Positions 8,621 through 17,398 are shown, counted from the first letter of the stretch. The stretch is DNA of 64,000 nt from Streptomyces aureus (GCF_000725495.1 NZ_KL647039.1:334287-398286), one strand, 5' to 3'. Made by a program: numbers and translations. The notes: generated from the letters alone by a model not told the origin.

Positions 8621-9668
8621 CGAAACCCTCCCCGGTCAGCGCCACGAACGCGTCCTCCAGTGAGGCCCGTTCGACCCCGAAGCCGCGGACGCGGACGCCC
8701 GCCATGACCAACGCCGTGTTCAGTTCGGCGAGTTCACGCTCGGGAGCCTCCGCGCTCACTCCCGTGTCCGTCACGACGAGATCGGTGACGCCCTGCTCCT
8801 TGAGGATCCGGGCCGCGTCCCCGGTGTCCGGGGTGTTCACCACCAGCCGGCCCCGCGCACCGGCCGCGAGGTCGGCCACCGGGCCCTGGACGACGAGCCG
8901 CCCCTGGGCCATCACGGCCGCGTGGGTGCAGACCTGCTCGATCTCGTCGAGCAGGTGTGAGGAGAGGAAGACGGTCGTGCCGTCCGAGGCCAGCTCCCTG
9001 ACCAGCGAGCGGATCTCCCGCATGCCCTGGGGATCGAGACCGTTGGTCGGCTCGTCCAGGACGAGCAGCCGGCGGGGCTGCAGCAGCGCGGCCGCGAGCC
9101 CGAGCCGCTGTTTCATGCCCAGGGAGTACGCCCTCGCCTTCTTTCCCGCCGCCGCCGACAGTCCGACCCGCTCCAGGGCCGTCTCGACGCGGGTCCGCCG
9201 GGTGCGGGGGTCGGCGGTCGGGTCGGCGGCGTCGTACCGCAGGAGGTTGTCCCGCCCGGACAGGAAGCCGTACAGGGCGGGGCCCTCGATCAGCGCCCCG
9301 ACGTGCGGGAGCACCGTGCGCGCGGACCGCGGCATGGGCCGGCCGAGCACGCTCGCCGTGCCCGAGGTCGGCTCGATCAGGCCCATCAGCATCCGGATGG
9401 TGGTGGTCTTGCCCGAGCCGTTCGGTCCGAGGAAGCCGAAGACGCTGCCCGCCGGGACGGTGAGGTCCAGACCGTCCACGGCGAGCTGTCCGCCGCGGTA
9501 GCGCTTGGTCAGCGCACGGGTGGCGATCACCGCATCCTCGGCGGACGCGGCGGACGCGCTTCCCGGCGCCCGGGCCGGCTCCGTGCGGGCGCCTCCCGTC
9601 CGTCCTGTGGGGACGGGGACGCCCGCATCCTGCGCCGGATCGGGCTCGTCGGCGGACAGCTCCTCCAT
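8607..9668 (-). CDS. ABC transporter ATP-binding protein
   Basis: 353 residues. After a 45-residue disordered acidic N-terminus come Walker A (GPNGSGKTTT), the signature region (YSLGMKQRLGLAAAL), Walker B (LLVLDEPTNGLD) and the H-loop (LSSHLLDE), all intact. The C-terminal 80 residues resemble the extra domain of ABC-2 drug or antibiotic exporter ATPases. It overlaps the permease gene downstream and lies 32 bp after the LolA-like gene, so a three-gene operon is likely. Confidence 0.93.
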   Translation of the reverse strand: MEELSADEPDPAQDAGVPVPTGRTGGARTEPARAPGSASAASAEDAVIATRALTKRYRGGQLAVDGLDLTVPAGSVFGFLGPNGSGKTTTIRMLMGLIEPTSGTASVLGRPMPRSARTVLPHVGALIEGPALYGFLSGRDNLLRYDAADPTADPRTRRTRVETALERVGLSAAAGKKARAYSLGMKQRLGLAAALLQPRRLLVLDEPTNGLDPQGMREIRSLVRELASDGTTVFLSSHLLDEIEQVCTHAAVMAQGRLVVQGPVADLAAGARGRLVVNTPDTGDAARILKEQGVTDLVVTDTGVSAEAPERELAELNTALVMAGVRVRGFGVERASLEDAFVALTGEGFDVAG

Positions 9669-9700
9669 GGGCTCCCTCGGTTCGGTTCTCCGGGCCGCGC

Positions 9701-10972
9701 CTACTTCGCCGCGTTCGCGGCCTTCACCAGCGCGGCCTTGGTCACGGCACCGGCGTACACCTTGCCGTCATCGGTGATCAGGGCGTTGACCAGGCGGGTC
9801 GAGAAGACCGTGCCCGAGCCGAACTTGCCCTTGACGTGGTCGCCGAGGGAGTTCAGGAATCCGTCGACGTCGCCGTTGCCGGTCGAACCCGAACCGCCGG
9901 TCGGCATGCCCTTGCCGCCCGTGTCGAGCACGATGATCGAGTTCCAGCCCTTGCCGATCGTCTTCGGACCGCCGGCCTCGCCGGACGCGCCCTCGTGGCC
10001 CTTCGGCCACTGCTTCTCCAGGTGCTTCGGGTCGGCGCCCTTCGGGCCCTTGAAGGTGTCGCCGTCGGCGCCCTTCAGGTCGTCGCCCTCGGTGACCTTC
10101 GCGCCCTTCGGCGGGGTGAAGGAGAACGTCGACGCGGCCGGCCGGGAGAAGTCGACCTGGGTGAAGCCCGCGTCCACGACGGCCGCGCCGCCGCTCGACG
10201 GGGTCAGCGTGAACTTCAGCGGGAGCCCCGTCTTCGCGTCCACCGCGATGCTGATCGCACCGACCGTGGTGCCGGACTGCCGGGGCTTGATCACCAGCTT
10301 GTAGGCGTCGCGGCCCGCGACGTGCGCGGTGCCGTCAACGGTGACGGAGGTCGTGTCGTCCACGGACTTGAGGGCCTCGTCGGCGAAGTCCTTGGGCGTG
10401 GCCGGGACGTCCCGGGGCGTCTTGCCCTTGCCCTCATCGGCGTGTCCGGACGCGGCGGACGTCGAGTGGAAGACCTCGTTGGACTTGCTGTCGTACCCCC
10501 ACACGTCCTTGCCGTTGTGGATGACGCTGTACTCGGCGGCGTCGTCCAGCAGGGAGACCTTGCCGCGGTCCGGGCCGTCGGCCGCGACGCGCAGCGTGTG
10601 CGTGCCGGAGGCCAGTTCGAGGAGCTTGGACTGCGGGTCTGCGGAGGAGTCCCCGTGCCCCTTGGCCGCGCCGGACAGCAGGCCGCTCTCCAGGCCGCCC
10701 AGGTCGGGCAGTCCCAGGTCGGTGCTGACCTTGACGGTGCCGGACAGCTGCTGGACGTCCGACTTGGCGATCTTCTCGATGAGTTGCTGTGCGGTGATCT
10801 TCGGCAGATCGGGGTCCCCGGAGTCGGCGAGCGCCGGGACGAGTCCGATCGTCGCCGCCGCCACCCCCACCACCGCGACCGGAACGACGTACCGAGCGGC
10901 CTTGCGTCGCCCGGCGAGCCTGTCGTCGGCCTCCGCGGCCCTCGTGCTGTCGTCGGATTCGTACGGTGCCAT
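9701..10972 (-). CDS. LolA-like / DUF2092 exported protein
   Basis: 423 residues. A charged N-terminus (about 25 residues) is followed by a single hydrophobic segment (YVVPVAVVGVAAATIGLVPALA), so the protein is membrane-anchored or secreted. The extracellular part (TAQQLIEKIAKSDVQQLSGTV..., later GRDAYKLVIKP and AKTGLPLKFTL) follows the LolA / outer-membrane-lipoprotein-sorting fold used by actinobacterial lipid or lipoprotein chaperones. A Gly/Lys/Asp-rich insert lies near residues 310-350. It is the first gene of the exporter operon, which suggests it handles the exporter's substrate outside the membrane. Confidence 0.8.
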   Translation of the reverse strand: MAPYESDDSTRAAEADDRLAGRRKAARYVVPVAVVGVAAATIGLVPALADSGDPDLPKITAQQLIEKIAKSDVQQLSGTVKVSTDLGLPDLGGLESGLLSGAAKGHGDSSADPQSKLLELASGTHTLRVAADGPDRGKVSLLDDAAEYSVIHNGKDVWGYDSKSNEVFHSTSAASGHADEGKGKTPRDVPATPKDFADEALKSVDDTTSVTVDGTAHVAGRDAYKLVIKPRQSGTTVGAISIAVDAKTGLPLKFTLTPSSGGAAVVDAGFTQVDFSRPAASTFSFTPPKGAKVTEGDDLKGADGDTFKGPKGADPKHLEKQWPKGHEGASGEAGGPKTIGKGWNSIIVLDTGGKGMPTGGSGSTGNGDVDGFLNSLGDHVKGKFGSGTVFSTRLVNALITDDGKVYAGAVTKAALVKAANAAK

Positions 10973-11335
10973 GTGTGCCTTACCTCCGTCGTCGGCGGCG
11001 GCCCTGCCCTCGTTCCGTGCTCCACCCCTAAGCCGCCATTCTCACCCGGTCCGGTGAGGAGTGGTGTTCTCCATCTGACCAAATACGCCGGATGAAAGCG
11101 TCAACCCGCGGACTCAACTCCGCGTAGTCCTGCGGTATGACGCCGGAGGGTGGTGTCTGCGTCGGACCCGTAGGGGTCGCTGTCCACGCCTCAGGGTCGC
11201 CCCACAGTGGGTGAAAGACGGTAAATATCGCGAATGTGGCGAATGGTCGAGTAGATGGCGGCTCCCGTCCGTACTTACGGGTGGCAGCGATCGGATCGTC
11301 CAGCACTCCAGGGACCGAAGGATCGAGGGATCGCC
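10973..11335. other. divergent intergenic region, 363 bp
   Basis: Lies between the LolA-like gene (minus) and the repeat lipoprotein (plus). It contains a relatively AT-rich patch (11215-11245, TAAATATCGCGAATG) that may be the lipoprotein promoter. No gene or strong structure is seen. Confidence 0.4.
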
Positions 11336-11941
11336 ATGGTCGCCATCAAGCACGTCACGGGATACGCCGCCATGGGCGCCGCCGTCCTGGCGCTCACGCT
11401 CGCCGGCTGCGGAAGCGGTGGCGGAAGCAGCGGAAGCGGGAGCGGCAGCGGGACCAGCACCCCGCAGAACAGCGGCTCCGCACAGGGCGGCTCGACACAG
11501 AACGCCAAAGGCGGATCGGCGACGTCGATGCTGACCACCGCCAAGGTCGCGAAGCTCGGCACGGTCGTGACCGACGGCAAGGGATTCGTCCTGTACCGCT
11601 TCGACACGGACTCCGCGAACCCGACCAAGGTCTCCTGCTACAGCACCTGCGCCGCGCTCTGGCCCGCGGCCACGACCACGTCGGCGAGCTCGGTGACCAC
11701 GAAGGGCATCGACAAGAGCCTGGTCTCCACGGTGAAGCGCAACGACGGCACCACCCAGATCACCCTCGCCGGCTGGCCCCTGTACCGGTACTCCAAGGAC
11801 GACGAACCGAAGGAGCCCTACGGTCAGGGAGTGGACGGAACGTGGTGGGCCGTCACGCCCAGCGGAGCGAAGATCACCACCCCCGCCTCGACGTCCTCGG
11901 CACCCGCCCCGGCCACCAGCAGCGGCATGGGTGGCTACTGA
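11336..11941 (+). CDS. lipoprotein with secreted-repeat (PF03640-like) domains
   Basis: 201 residues from ATG 11336. A signal peptide ends in the lipobox LAGC with Cys25. A Gly/Ser-rich linker follows, then two copies of the 'secreted repeat of unknown function' pattern: GTVVTDGKGFVLYRFDTD...CYSTCAALWPA and ITLAGWPLYRYSKDD...GVDGTWWAV. The family is common in Streptomyces, extracytoplasmic and of unknown function; the aromatic and Cys pattern suggests a heme- or redox-related surface role, but that is speculation. The C-terminus is Ala/Pro/Ser-rich. Confidence 0.9.
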   Translation: MVAIKHVTGYAAMGAAVLALTLAGCGSGGGSSGSGSGSGTSTPQNSGSAQGGSTQNAKGGSATSMLTTAKVAKLGTVVTDGKGFVLYRFDTDSANPTKVSCYSTCAALWPAATTTSASSVTTKGIDKSLVSTVKRNDGTTQITLAGWPLYRYSKDDEPKEPYGQGVDGTWWAVTPSGAKITTPASTSSAPAPATSSGMGGY

Positions 11942-12040
11942 CAGCCGGTTCCGGCCACCAGCAGTGACAGGGGGACGGGGAAGCGGGAAGCGGGAAGCGG
12001 CCGGGGCCATTGAGAGTGGCTCCGGCCCTCGCGGACACGG

Positions 12041-12172
12041 CCTCCGGCGGAGGCCATGGCCGGAGACGTTTGTGAGCGACCTCCGGCGGAGGCCGTCGCC
12101 TGTGACCTGTGCGAGTGACCTCCGGCGGAGGCCGTCGCCGGTGACCTGTGCGAGGGACCTCCGGCGGAGGCT
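12041..12172 (+). repeat. four-copy 39-bp tandem repeat
   Basis: The core CCTCCGGCGGAGGCC starts at 12041, 12080, 12119 and 12158, an exact 39-bp period, with intervening CGTCGCC..GTGACCTGTGCGAG. Each core is itself a palindrome (CCTCCG/CGGAGG), so every unit can form a small hairpin. It sits downstream of the lipoprotein gene. It is not a CRISPR array: units abut, with no unique spacers. Confidence 0.9.
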
Positions 12173-12209
12173 TACGAGGGGTCCCCGTCAGGCGCGACGC
12201 CCTGCGAGC

Positions 12210-12352
12210 ACGGCTTCTCAGCCGGTCCGGTGGGTGCGGGGGCCCCACGGGTACGGCCTCTCAGCCGGTCCGGCGAGTGCGGCGCCCCACGGGTACGGCC
12301 TCTCAGCCGGTCCGGTGAGTGCGGCGCCCCACGGGTACGGCCTCTCAGCCGG
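12210..12352 (+). repeat. four-copy 42/43-bp tandem repeat reaching into the next gene
   Basis: CTCAGCCGG starts at 12217, 12260, 12302 and 12344 (spacings 43, 42, 42) within units containing CCCACGGGTACGGCCT. The last copy contains the stop codon of the minus-strand polyprenyl synthase gene, so repeat expansion started at or ended on the gene's terminus. Confidence 0.9.
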
Positions 12353-13355
12353 CCCGGTGCACCACCGCGTCCACCAGCTCGACCAGCGCGGCCTTCGCGT
12401 CGCACTCACGCAGCGGGGCCAGCGCGGCGCGCGCCTCCTCCGCATAGCGCACGGTGTCCCGGCGCGCCTGCTCCAGCGCGGGGTGCTCCCGCAGCCGGGC
12501 CAGTGCCTCCGCGTGCCGCGCGTCGTCCGTCAGGTCGGACTCGAGGAGCTCGCACAGCGCGATGTCCTCGGTGAGCCCCAGCCGCTCGGCGCGCTCGCGC
12601 AGCCGCAGCACCGGCAGCGTGGCGATGCCCTCGCGCAGGTCCGTGCCCGGCGTCTTGCCGGACTCGTGCGAGTCGGACGCGATGTCGAGGACGTCGTCCG
12701 CGAGCTGGAAGGCGACGCCGAGCCGCTCGCCGTACTGCGTGAGCACGTCCACGACCGTCTCGTCGGCGCCCGACATCATCGCGCCGAACCGGCACGCGAC
12801 CGCGACCAGCGAGCCGGTCTTGCCGCCGAGCACGTCGAGGTAGTGGTCCACCGGATCGCGGCCGTCGCGCGGCCCCGCGGTCTCCAGGATCTGCCCGGTC
12901 ACCAGCCGCTCGAACGCCTCCGCCTGGATCCGGACGGCCTCGGGCCCGAGGTCGGCCAGGATGTAGGAGGCACGGGCGAAGAGGAAGTCGCCGGTGAGGA
13001 CGGCCAGCGAGTTGCCCCAGCGGGCGTTGGCGCTGGCCACCCCGCGGCGGACCTCCGCCTCGTCCATCACGTCGTCGTGGTACAGCGTGGCGAGATGGGT
13101 CAGCTCGACGACCACGGCCGAGGGCACGACACCCGGCGCGTAGGGGTCACCGAACTGGGCGGCGAGCATCACGAGCAGCGGCCTGAACCGCTTCCCGCCG
13201 GCCCGCACCAGGTGCTGGGCGGCTTCCGTGATGAACGGGACCTCGCTCTTGGTGGCTTCGAGCAAACCCTCCTCGACAGCCGCCAATCCGGCCTGGACAT
13301 CGGCTTCGAGAGCCTGGTCCCGCACGCTCAGCCCGAACGGCCCGACGACGGTCAC
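12345..13355 (-). CDS. trans-polyprenyl diphosphate synthase (menaquinone side chain)
   Basis: 336 residues, the usual length. Both Asp-rich motifs of class E prenyltransferases are intact: DDVMD near residue 95 and DDVLD near residue 220, with GGKRFRP upstream. It elongates farnesyl or geranyl diphosphate with IPP to a long-chain (C40-C50) diphosphate. With MqnC, MenG and a geranylgeranyl reductase in the same window, the product is probably the menaquinone side chain. The enzyme is cytosolic. The stop lies inside a 42-bp tandem repeat. Confidence 0.93.
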   Translation of the reverse strand: MTVVGPFGLSVRDQALEADVQAGLAAVEEGLLEATKSEVPFITEAAQHLVRAGGKRFRPLLVMLAAQFGDPYAPGVVPSAVVVELTHLATLYHDDVMDEAEVRRGVASANARWGNSLAVLTGDFLFARASYILADLGPEAVRIQAEAFERLVTGQILETAGPRDGRDPVDHYLDVLGGKTGSLVAVACRFGAMMSGADETVVDVLTQYGERLGVAFQLADDVLDIASDSHESGKTPGTDLREGIATLPVLRLRERAERLGLTEDIALCELLESDLTDDARHAEALARLREHPALEQARRDTVRYAEEARAALAPLRECDAKAALVELVDAVVHRAG

Positions 13356-13784
13356 GAGAGGTTCTCCTGTCTGCTGACGATCACATGGCGAACTCGGTCG
13401 ATCATTCGGTCGATGACACGGTTTGTCGATGTGTCGCTGCCATCACTCAAGTCAGCGTATCCGGTCAGGTTTCGATCACCGCGAGCGCCCACCGTCCCCC
13501 GGCCCACTTCGCTCCGCCAGGAGGTATGCACGAGTACACCCGGAAGGCACACGCGAAGCACCTGCGTGCCCCAAAGGCGGGTACCCCGGCTCGCGGGCTC
13601 CACCCGATCGCCGACAGTATGTTCATGATCAGACGATGTGACCCGACTTGCGACGACATGCGGCGAAGTACCCGGAAGGGGTGACCACGTCACCGCCGCG
13701 CCCCACCCGCACCCGGCCGGGACGGGACCCCTCCCGCCCTCCGGCCGCGCCGCACGACGCATTCCGTCCGCCGAGGTGACGCTC
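13356..13784. other. divergent intergenic region, 429 bp
   Basis: Lies between the polyprenyl synthase and the CocE-like gene. It holds a direct repeat TCGGTCGAT at 13394 and 13406 (12 bp apart) just upstream of the polyprenyl synthase start, a possible regulator site. No gene is supported. Confidence 0.4.
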
Positions 13785-15785
13785 ATGCACATCCGTACGT
13801 CCTTCCCCCACGAGATCACTCACGAGGACGTCCTCGTCCCTCTCTCGGACGGCACCCGTCTGTACGCCCGCGTCTGGAGGCCGCTGACCGAGGAGCCCGT
13901 GCCGGCGCTCCTCGAATACCTCCCGCACCGTCTCACCGACGCGACGGCACCGCGCGACCGGCAACGCCACCCCTGGTACGCCGGACACGGCTACGCCTCC
14001 GTCCGCGTGGACGCCCGCGGCCACGGAAACTCCGAGGGGCTGCCGGGGGACGAGCACCCGGGGACCGAACCGGACGACGGGGTGGAAATCGTCTCCTGGC
14101 TGGCCGCCCGGCCCTGGTGCACCGGCCGGGTCGGCCTGTTCGGGATCGGGTGGGGCGGCCTCGACTCCCTCAGGATCGCGGCCCGCGCCCCCGAGCCGCT
14201 CAAGGCGGTCGTCACGGTCTGCTCGGCCGACGACCTCTACGCCGACGACGTCCACCACCCGGGAGGCTCCGTCCTCGCCGTCGGCGCACCCGCCCGGTCG
14301 GCCGCCCTGCTCGCCCTCGCCGCCCGCCCGCCGGACCCCGCGCACGTGGGCGAGGGAATGTGGCGGGACATGTGGGAGAAACGGCTGGAAGCCCTCGTCC
14401 CCCCGGCCCACACCTGGCTGGCCCACCAGACCAGGGACGCGTACTGGCATCCCGGCGGCGTCCGCGAGGAGTACGGGAACATCCGCGCGGCGGTCCTCGC
14501 GGTCGGCGGCTGGCACGACCCGCACCGCGACACGGTGCTGCGCCTGGTCGCGGACCTGCCGCCGGACCGCGTACGCGGCCTCCTCGGCCCGTGGCCGCGC
14601 CAGTACCCGGACCGGGAGGGGCGGCCGCCCGGTCCGGCGATCGGCTTCCTCCAGGAGACGCTCCGCTGGTGGGACCACTGGCTCAGGGAGGAGGAGACGG
14701 ACGCGCTCGCCACCCCCCTGCTGCGTTCGTACGTGATGGACGGGCATCCTCCGGCGACCGTGTACGCGCGGATCCCCGGCCACTGGGTGGGCGAGCCCTC
14801 GTGGCCGTCGCCCTCGGTGACCCCGGTGGCGTACGCCCTCCGGGGCGAGCCGGTACCCGTGCGGTCCCCGCAGTACACGGGGGTCGACGCCGGCCGCCTC
14901 GTCCCCCTCGGCGACGACGCCGACCTCCCGCCGGACCAGCGGGAGGAGGACGCCCGCTCGGCCTGCTTCGAGTTCGAGGTGCCGGAGGAGACCGGGGTAC
15001 TGGGCCGGCCCCGGGTCCGGCTGAGGCTGACGTCCGCCTCGCCCCGGGGCCAGGTGATCGCCCGGCTCTGCGACGTGGCCCCGGACGGGGCGTCCACGCT
15101 CGTCACCCGGGGCGCCCTCAACCTGTCGGCACGCCGGGGTCCCGGCCGCACCGACCCCTGGGACCCGGGCACCACGGAGACCGTCGTCCTCGACCTGGAC
15201 CCCATCGGCTACGCCTTCCCTGCGGGCCACCGCGTCCGGTTGGGCGTCTCCTCCGCGTACTGGCCCTGGATCTGGCCCCAGCCCGGCTCGGAGGCGGGCT
15301 TCACCCTGGACCCGGCCGGCAGCGTCCTGGAACTCCCGGTACGGACACGGGAGTCGGACCCCTCGATCGTCTTCGGGGAGCCGGAGGAGTCCGAGCCCCT
15401 CGGTGTGACCGTCTCCGCGACCCTGGACGAACCCCGCCCGCAGCGCCTGGTCGTACGGGACGTGGCCGCCGGGACCTGGCGCCTGGAGGTGAACCCGGGG
15501 CGCGGCGGCACCCAGGTGCACCCCGACGGTCTCGAGTACACCGAGGACGCCCGGGAGACGTACACGATCGGCGCCTCCGACCCGCTGTCCGCCCGCACCG
15601 ACTCGACGTGGTCGATCCGGCTGCACCGCCCGGACCTGCCGTGGGACGCCCGCGTCGAGACGGTCTCCGCCGTCACCTGCGACGCACGCGACTTCGTCAC
15701 GACCGACGAGCTCGTCTGCCGGGACGGCGACGAGGTCGTCTTCCACCGGACCTGGGAGAAGCGGATTCCGCGCACGGCGGGGTGA
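13785..15785 (+). CDS. CocE/NonD-family (X-Pro dipeptidyl-peptidase-like) protein, catalytic residues apparently lost
   Basis: 666 residues from ATG 13785, with GAGGTGA as ribosome site 5 bp upstream. The layout follows S15/CocE enzymes: alpha/beta hydrolase domain with cap (about 1-330), then a C-terminal jelly-roll (about 360-570), plus an extra C-terminal extension of about 90 residues. The nucleophile elbow reads GIGWGG, with Gly122 where family members have Ser (GxSxGG). The Asp is present (GGWHD, D245). The position of the catalytic His, GPWxH in homologues, reads GPWPR with Arg272. These substitutions predict loss of serine-hydrolase activity; a binding or regulatory role is possible. 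No signal peptide is seen. Confidence 0.87.
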   Translation: MHIRTSFPHEITHEDVLVPLSDGTRLYARVWRPLTEEPVPALLEYLPHRLTDATAPRDRQRHPWYAGHGYASVRVDARGHGNSEGLPGDEHPGTEPDDGVEIVSWLAARPWCTGRVGLFGIGWGGLDSLRIAARAPEPLKAVVTVCSADDLYADDVHHPGGSVLAVGAPARSAALLALAARPPDPAHVGEGMWRDMWEKRLEALVPPAHTWLAHQTRDAYWHPGGVREEYGNIRAAVLAVGGWHDPHRDTVLRLVADLPPDRVRGLLGPWPRQYPDREGRPPGPAIGFLQETLRWWDHWLREEETDALATPLLRSYVMDGHPPATVYARIPGHWVGEPSWPSPSVTPVAYALRGEPVPVRSPQYTGVDAGRLVPLGDDADLPPDQREEDARSACFEFEVPEETGVLGRPRVRLRLTSASPRGQVIARLCDVAPDGASTLVTRGALNLSARRGPGRTDPWDPGTTETVVLDLDPIGYAFPAGHRVRLGVSSAYWPWIWPQPGSEAGFTLDPAGSVLELPVRTRESDPSIVFGEPEESEPLGVTVSATLDEPRPQRLVVRDVAAGTWRLEVNPGRGGTQVHPDGLEYTEDARETYTIGASDPLSARTDSTWSIRLHRPDLPWDARVETVSAVTCDARDFVTTDELVCRDGDEVVFHRTWEKRIPRTAG

Positions 15786-16421
15786 GGGGGCGGCCGGCCG
15801 GGTTTCGTGGGTCCGGGTTCGGGGGGTCCGGGTTGGGGGGTCCGGCTTTGGTGGGCTGGGGCTGGGGGTTGGGAGTTGGGGACCTGGCGTGGGGCTGGTG
15901 CGCCGGGGGTGCGGAGGGTGCCCGGAGCCCTGGGCTGCCGGGCGCCCTACGGGGTTCGCGGGCGGGCGAGTTCAGACGGGTCGGCCTCGCACGATGACGA
16001 ACTCCATTGATGGGTAAGGGATTTCACGACGCCGGGGCGTGGTCTCGCCTTGGACCGGGACGTCTCCCGCCCGTCCGCGACCCGACACCCCCCGACGTGT
16101 CCCGCGCCACAATTCGCCCCGCCCGAGGGGCTGCTCGGCATCCTTCGGAGCGCCCTGAGACCCCCTCCACCCGTGTCGCAATGCCCGATTTACCCTGCAT
16201 GCCTCCTTGATGGCCTTTGGTCTCGTGAGTTGGGTCACCGGCACGTCAGGGCGCAGCCACACCCTCCCCCTCGACCAACCCCTTTGCCAAAGGCAAGTTG
16301 AGGATCCAATTCCGGCACAATCGGACTTTTCGACGTCGCTTTAACCAGGAGAAAGCGATCTTCGCAGGCAAATCTCGCCTTGTTTCGGACATGTGCTCTC
16401 GCATACGTTCTGGTCGACCCC
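15786..16421. other. 636-bp non-coding region before the riboswitch
   Basis: The first 60 bp are G-rich repeats (separate entry). Around 16284-16296 is the inverted repeat TTGCC-AAA-GGCAA, a possible regulator site or part of the promoter that drives the riboswitch transcript. Open frames across here are not supported by codon bias. Confidence 0.45.
15806..15850 (+). repeat. G-rich GGGTCCGG repeat, quadruplex-prone
   Basis: Three GGGTCCGG-type units separated by GTT or GGTTG, with at least four G-runs of 3-6 in 40 bases, immediately downstream of the CocE-like stop codon. It could fold as a G-quadruplex in the transcript's 3' end. Confidence 0.6.
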
Positions 16422-16602
16422 GGGCGGATCGCCGAATCCTGCCGCCGCCCGGCAACCCATCGACCCACGCACGGCAGGAGCGGGGGAACCACAGGTAAGC
16501 CGCCGATCCGGACAAACCGGACCGGCTTGGGGTGAAGCCGCGCTCACAGCGCGGCCGGGCATCTCCCGCCCGAACCCGACAGCTCACCTCGCAGGCGTCG
16601 GA
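16422..16602 (+). promoter_or_regulatory. cyclic di-AMP (ydaO/yuaA) riboswitch
   Basis: The class hallmarks occur in order: CGCCGAATCCTGCC (16430), GGCAGGAGCGGGGGA (16475 onward), GGGGTGAA (about 16530), GGGCATCTCCCGCCCGAA and CCCGACAGCT...CCTCGCAGGCG (to 16597), with the closing helix CGCC/GGCG. The class binds c-di-AMP and usually turns off cell-wall hydrolase and K+ transport genes. It ends about 15 bp before the LysM/transglycosylase start and covers most of its leader. In Streptomyces this riboswitch controls rpf-type resuscitation and cell-wall enzymes, in keeping with the gene here. Confidence 0.95.
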
Positions 16603-16615
16603 GAGGAAATTCGTC

Positions 16616-17377
16616 ATGCCCGTACGAGGCAAGCACCGCCGCATGAAGACCAACGTCATCACCCGGGGCATGATCGCCGCCGGCACCGGCGGCATCGCCC
16701 TCGCCCTCCCCCTCGTGAGCGCGACCGGCGCCAGCGCCGCCACCCCGGCGCAGGCCCCCCAGGCCGCCCACACCGCGGTGGTCCCCAACGTGCAGCTCGT
16801 CACCTACAAGGTGGTCAAGGGCGACACCCTCTCCAAGGTGGCGCAGAAGTACCCCAAGAGCGGCGGCTGGAAGAAGCTGTACGCGGCCAACCGCGCCGTC
16901 ATCGGCGACAACCCGGCCCTGATCCGTCCGGGCACGAAGCTGACCGTGGGCACGAAGACGCTGAAGTCGACGACCGTCCGCACCACGGCCAACGCGACCG
17001 CCGCCGTCGCCAAGTCCAAGGTGACCACCGTCACCCAGGCCGCCGCGAAGACGTACACCAACAACCTCGACGGCTGGATCAAGGAATCCCTCGACGTCAT
17101 GGCCAAGGCCGGCATCCCCGGCAGCTACGACGGCATCTACCGCAACGTGATGCGCGAGTCCTCCGGCAACCCCAACGCCATCAACAACTGGGACTCCAAC
17201 GCCGCCGCGGGCATCCCCTCCAAGGGTCTGCTCCAGGTCATTGACCCCACCTTCCAGGCGTACCACGTCGCCGGCACGTCGATGAACATCTACGACCCGG
17301 TCGCGAACATCACCGCCGCCTGCAACTACGCGGCCAAGACCTACGGCTCCATCGACAACGTCAACGGCGCCTACTGA
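16616..17377 (+). CDS. secreted LysM / lytic-transglycosylase cell-wall hydrolase
   Basis: 253 residues from ATG 16616, ribosome site GGAGAGG 9 bp upstream, inside the leader of a c-di-AMP riboswitch. A signal peptide (ending near SATGASAATPA) is followed by a LysM domain (VTYKVVKGDTLSKVAQKYP..., residues about 60-115) and a C-terminal SLT-type transglycosylase domain with the catalytic Glu in NVMRESSGNPNAIN and GLLQVIDPTF downstream. It should cleave peptidoglycan glycan strands outside the cell. Riboswitch control suggests its expression falls when c-di-AMP is high. Confidence 0.93.
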   Translation: MPVRGKHRRMKTNVITRGMIAAGTGGIALALPLVSATGASAATPAQAPQAAHTAVVPNVQLVTYKVVKGDTLSKVAQKYPKSGGWKKLYAANRAVIGDNPALIRPGTKLTVGTKTLKSTTVRTTANATAAVAKSKVTTVTQAAAKTYTNNLDGWIKESLDVMAKAGIPGSYDGIYRNVMRESSGNPNAINNWDSNAAAGIPSKGLLQVIDPTFQAYHVAGTSMNIYDPVANITAACNYAAKTYGSIDNVNGAY

Positions 17378-17398
17378 TCCACCCCGCACCCCCGGTCT

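Noticed and set aside
12041..12352. CRISPR array
   Set aside because: Units are contiguous tandem repeats without unique spacers, and no cas genes are nearby.
13629..15746. 705-codon open frame on the minus strand opposite the CocE-like gene
   Set aside because: Antisense shadow of a high-GC gene; the plus-strand frame carries the hydrolase fold motifs.
16246..16615. Protein-coding frames across the riboswitch leader
   Set aside because: The sequence is explained by conserved RNA structure and lacks codon bias.
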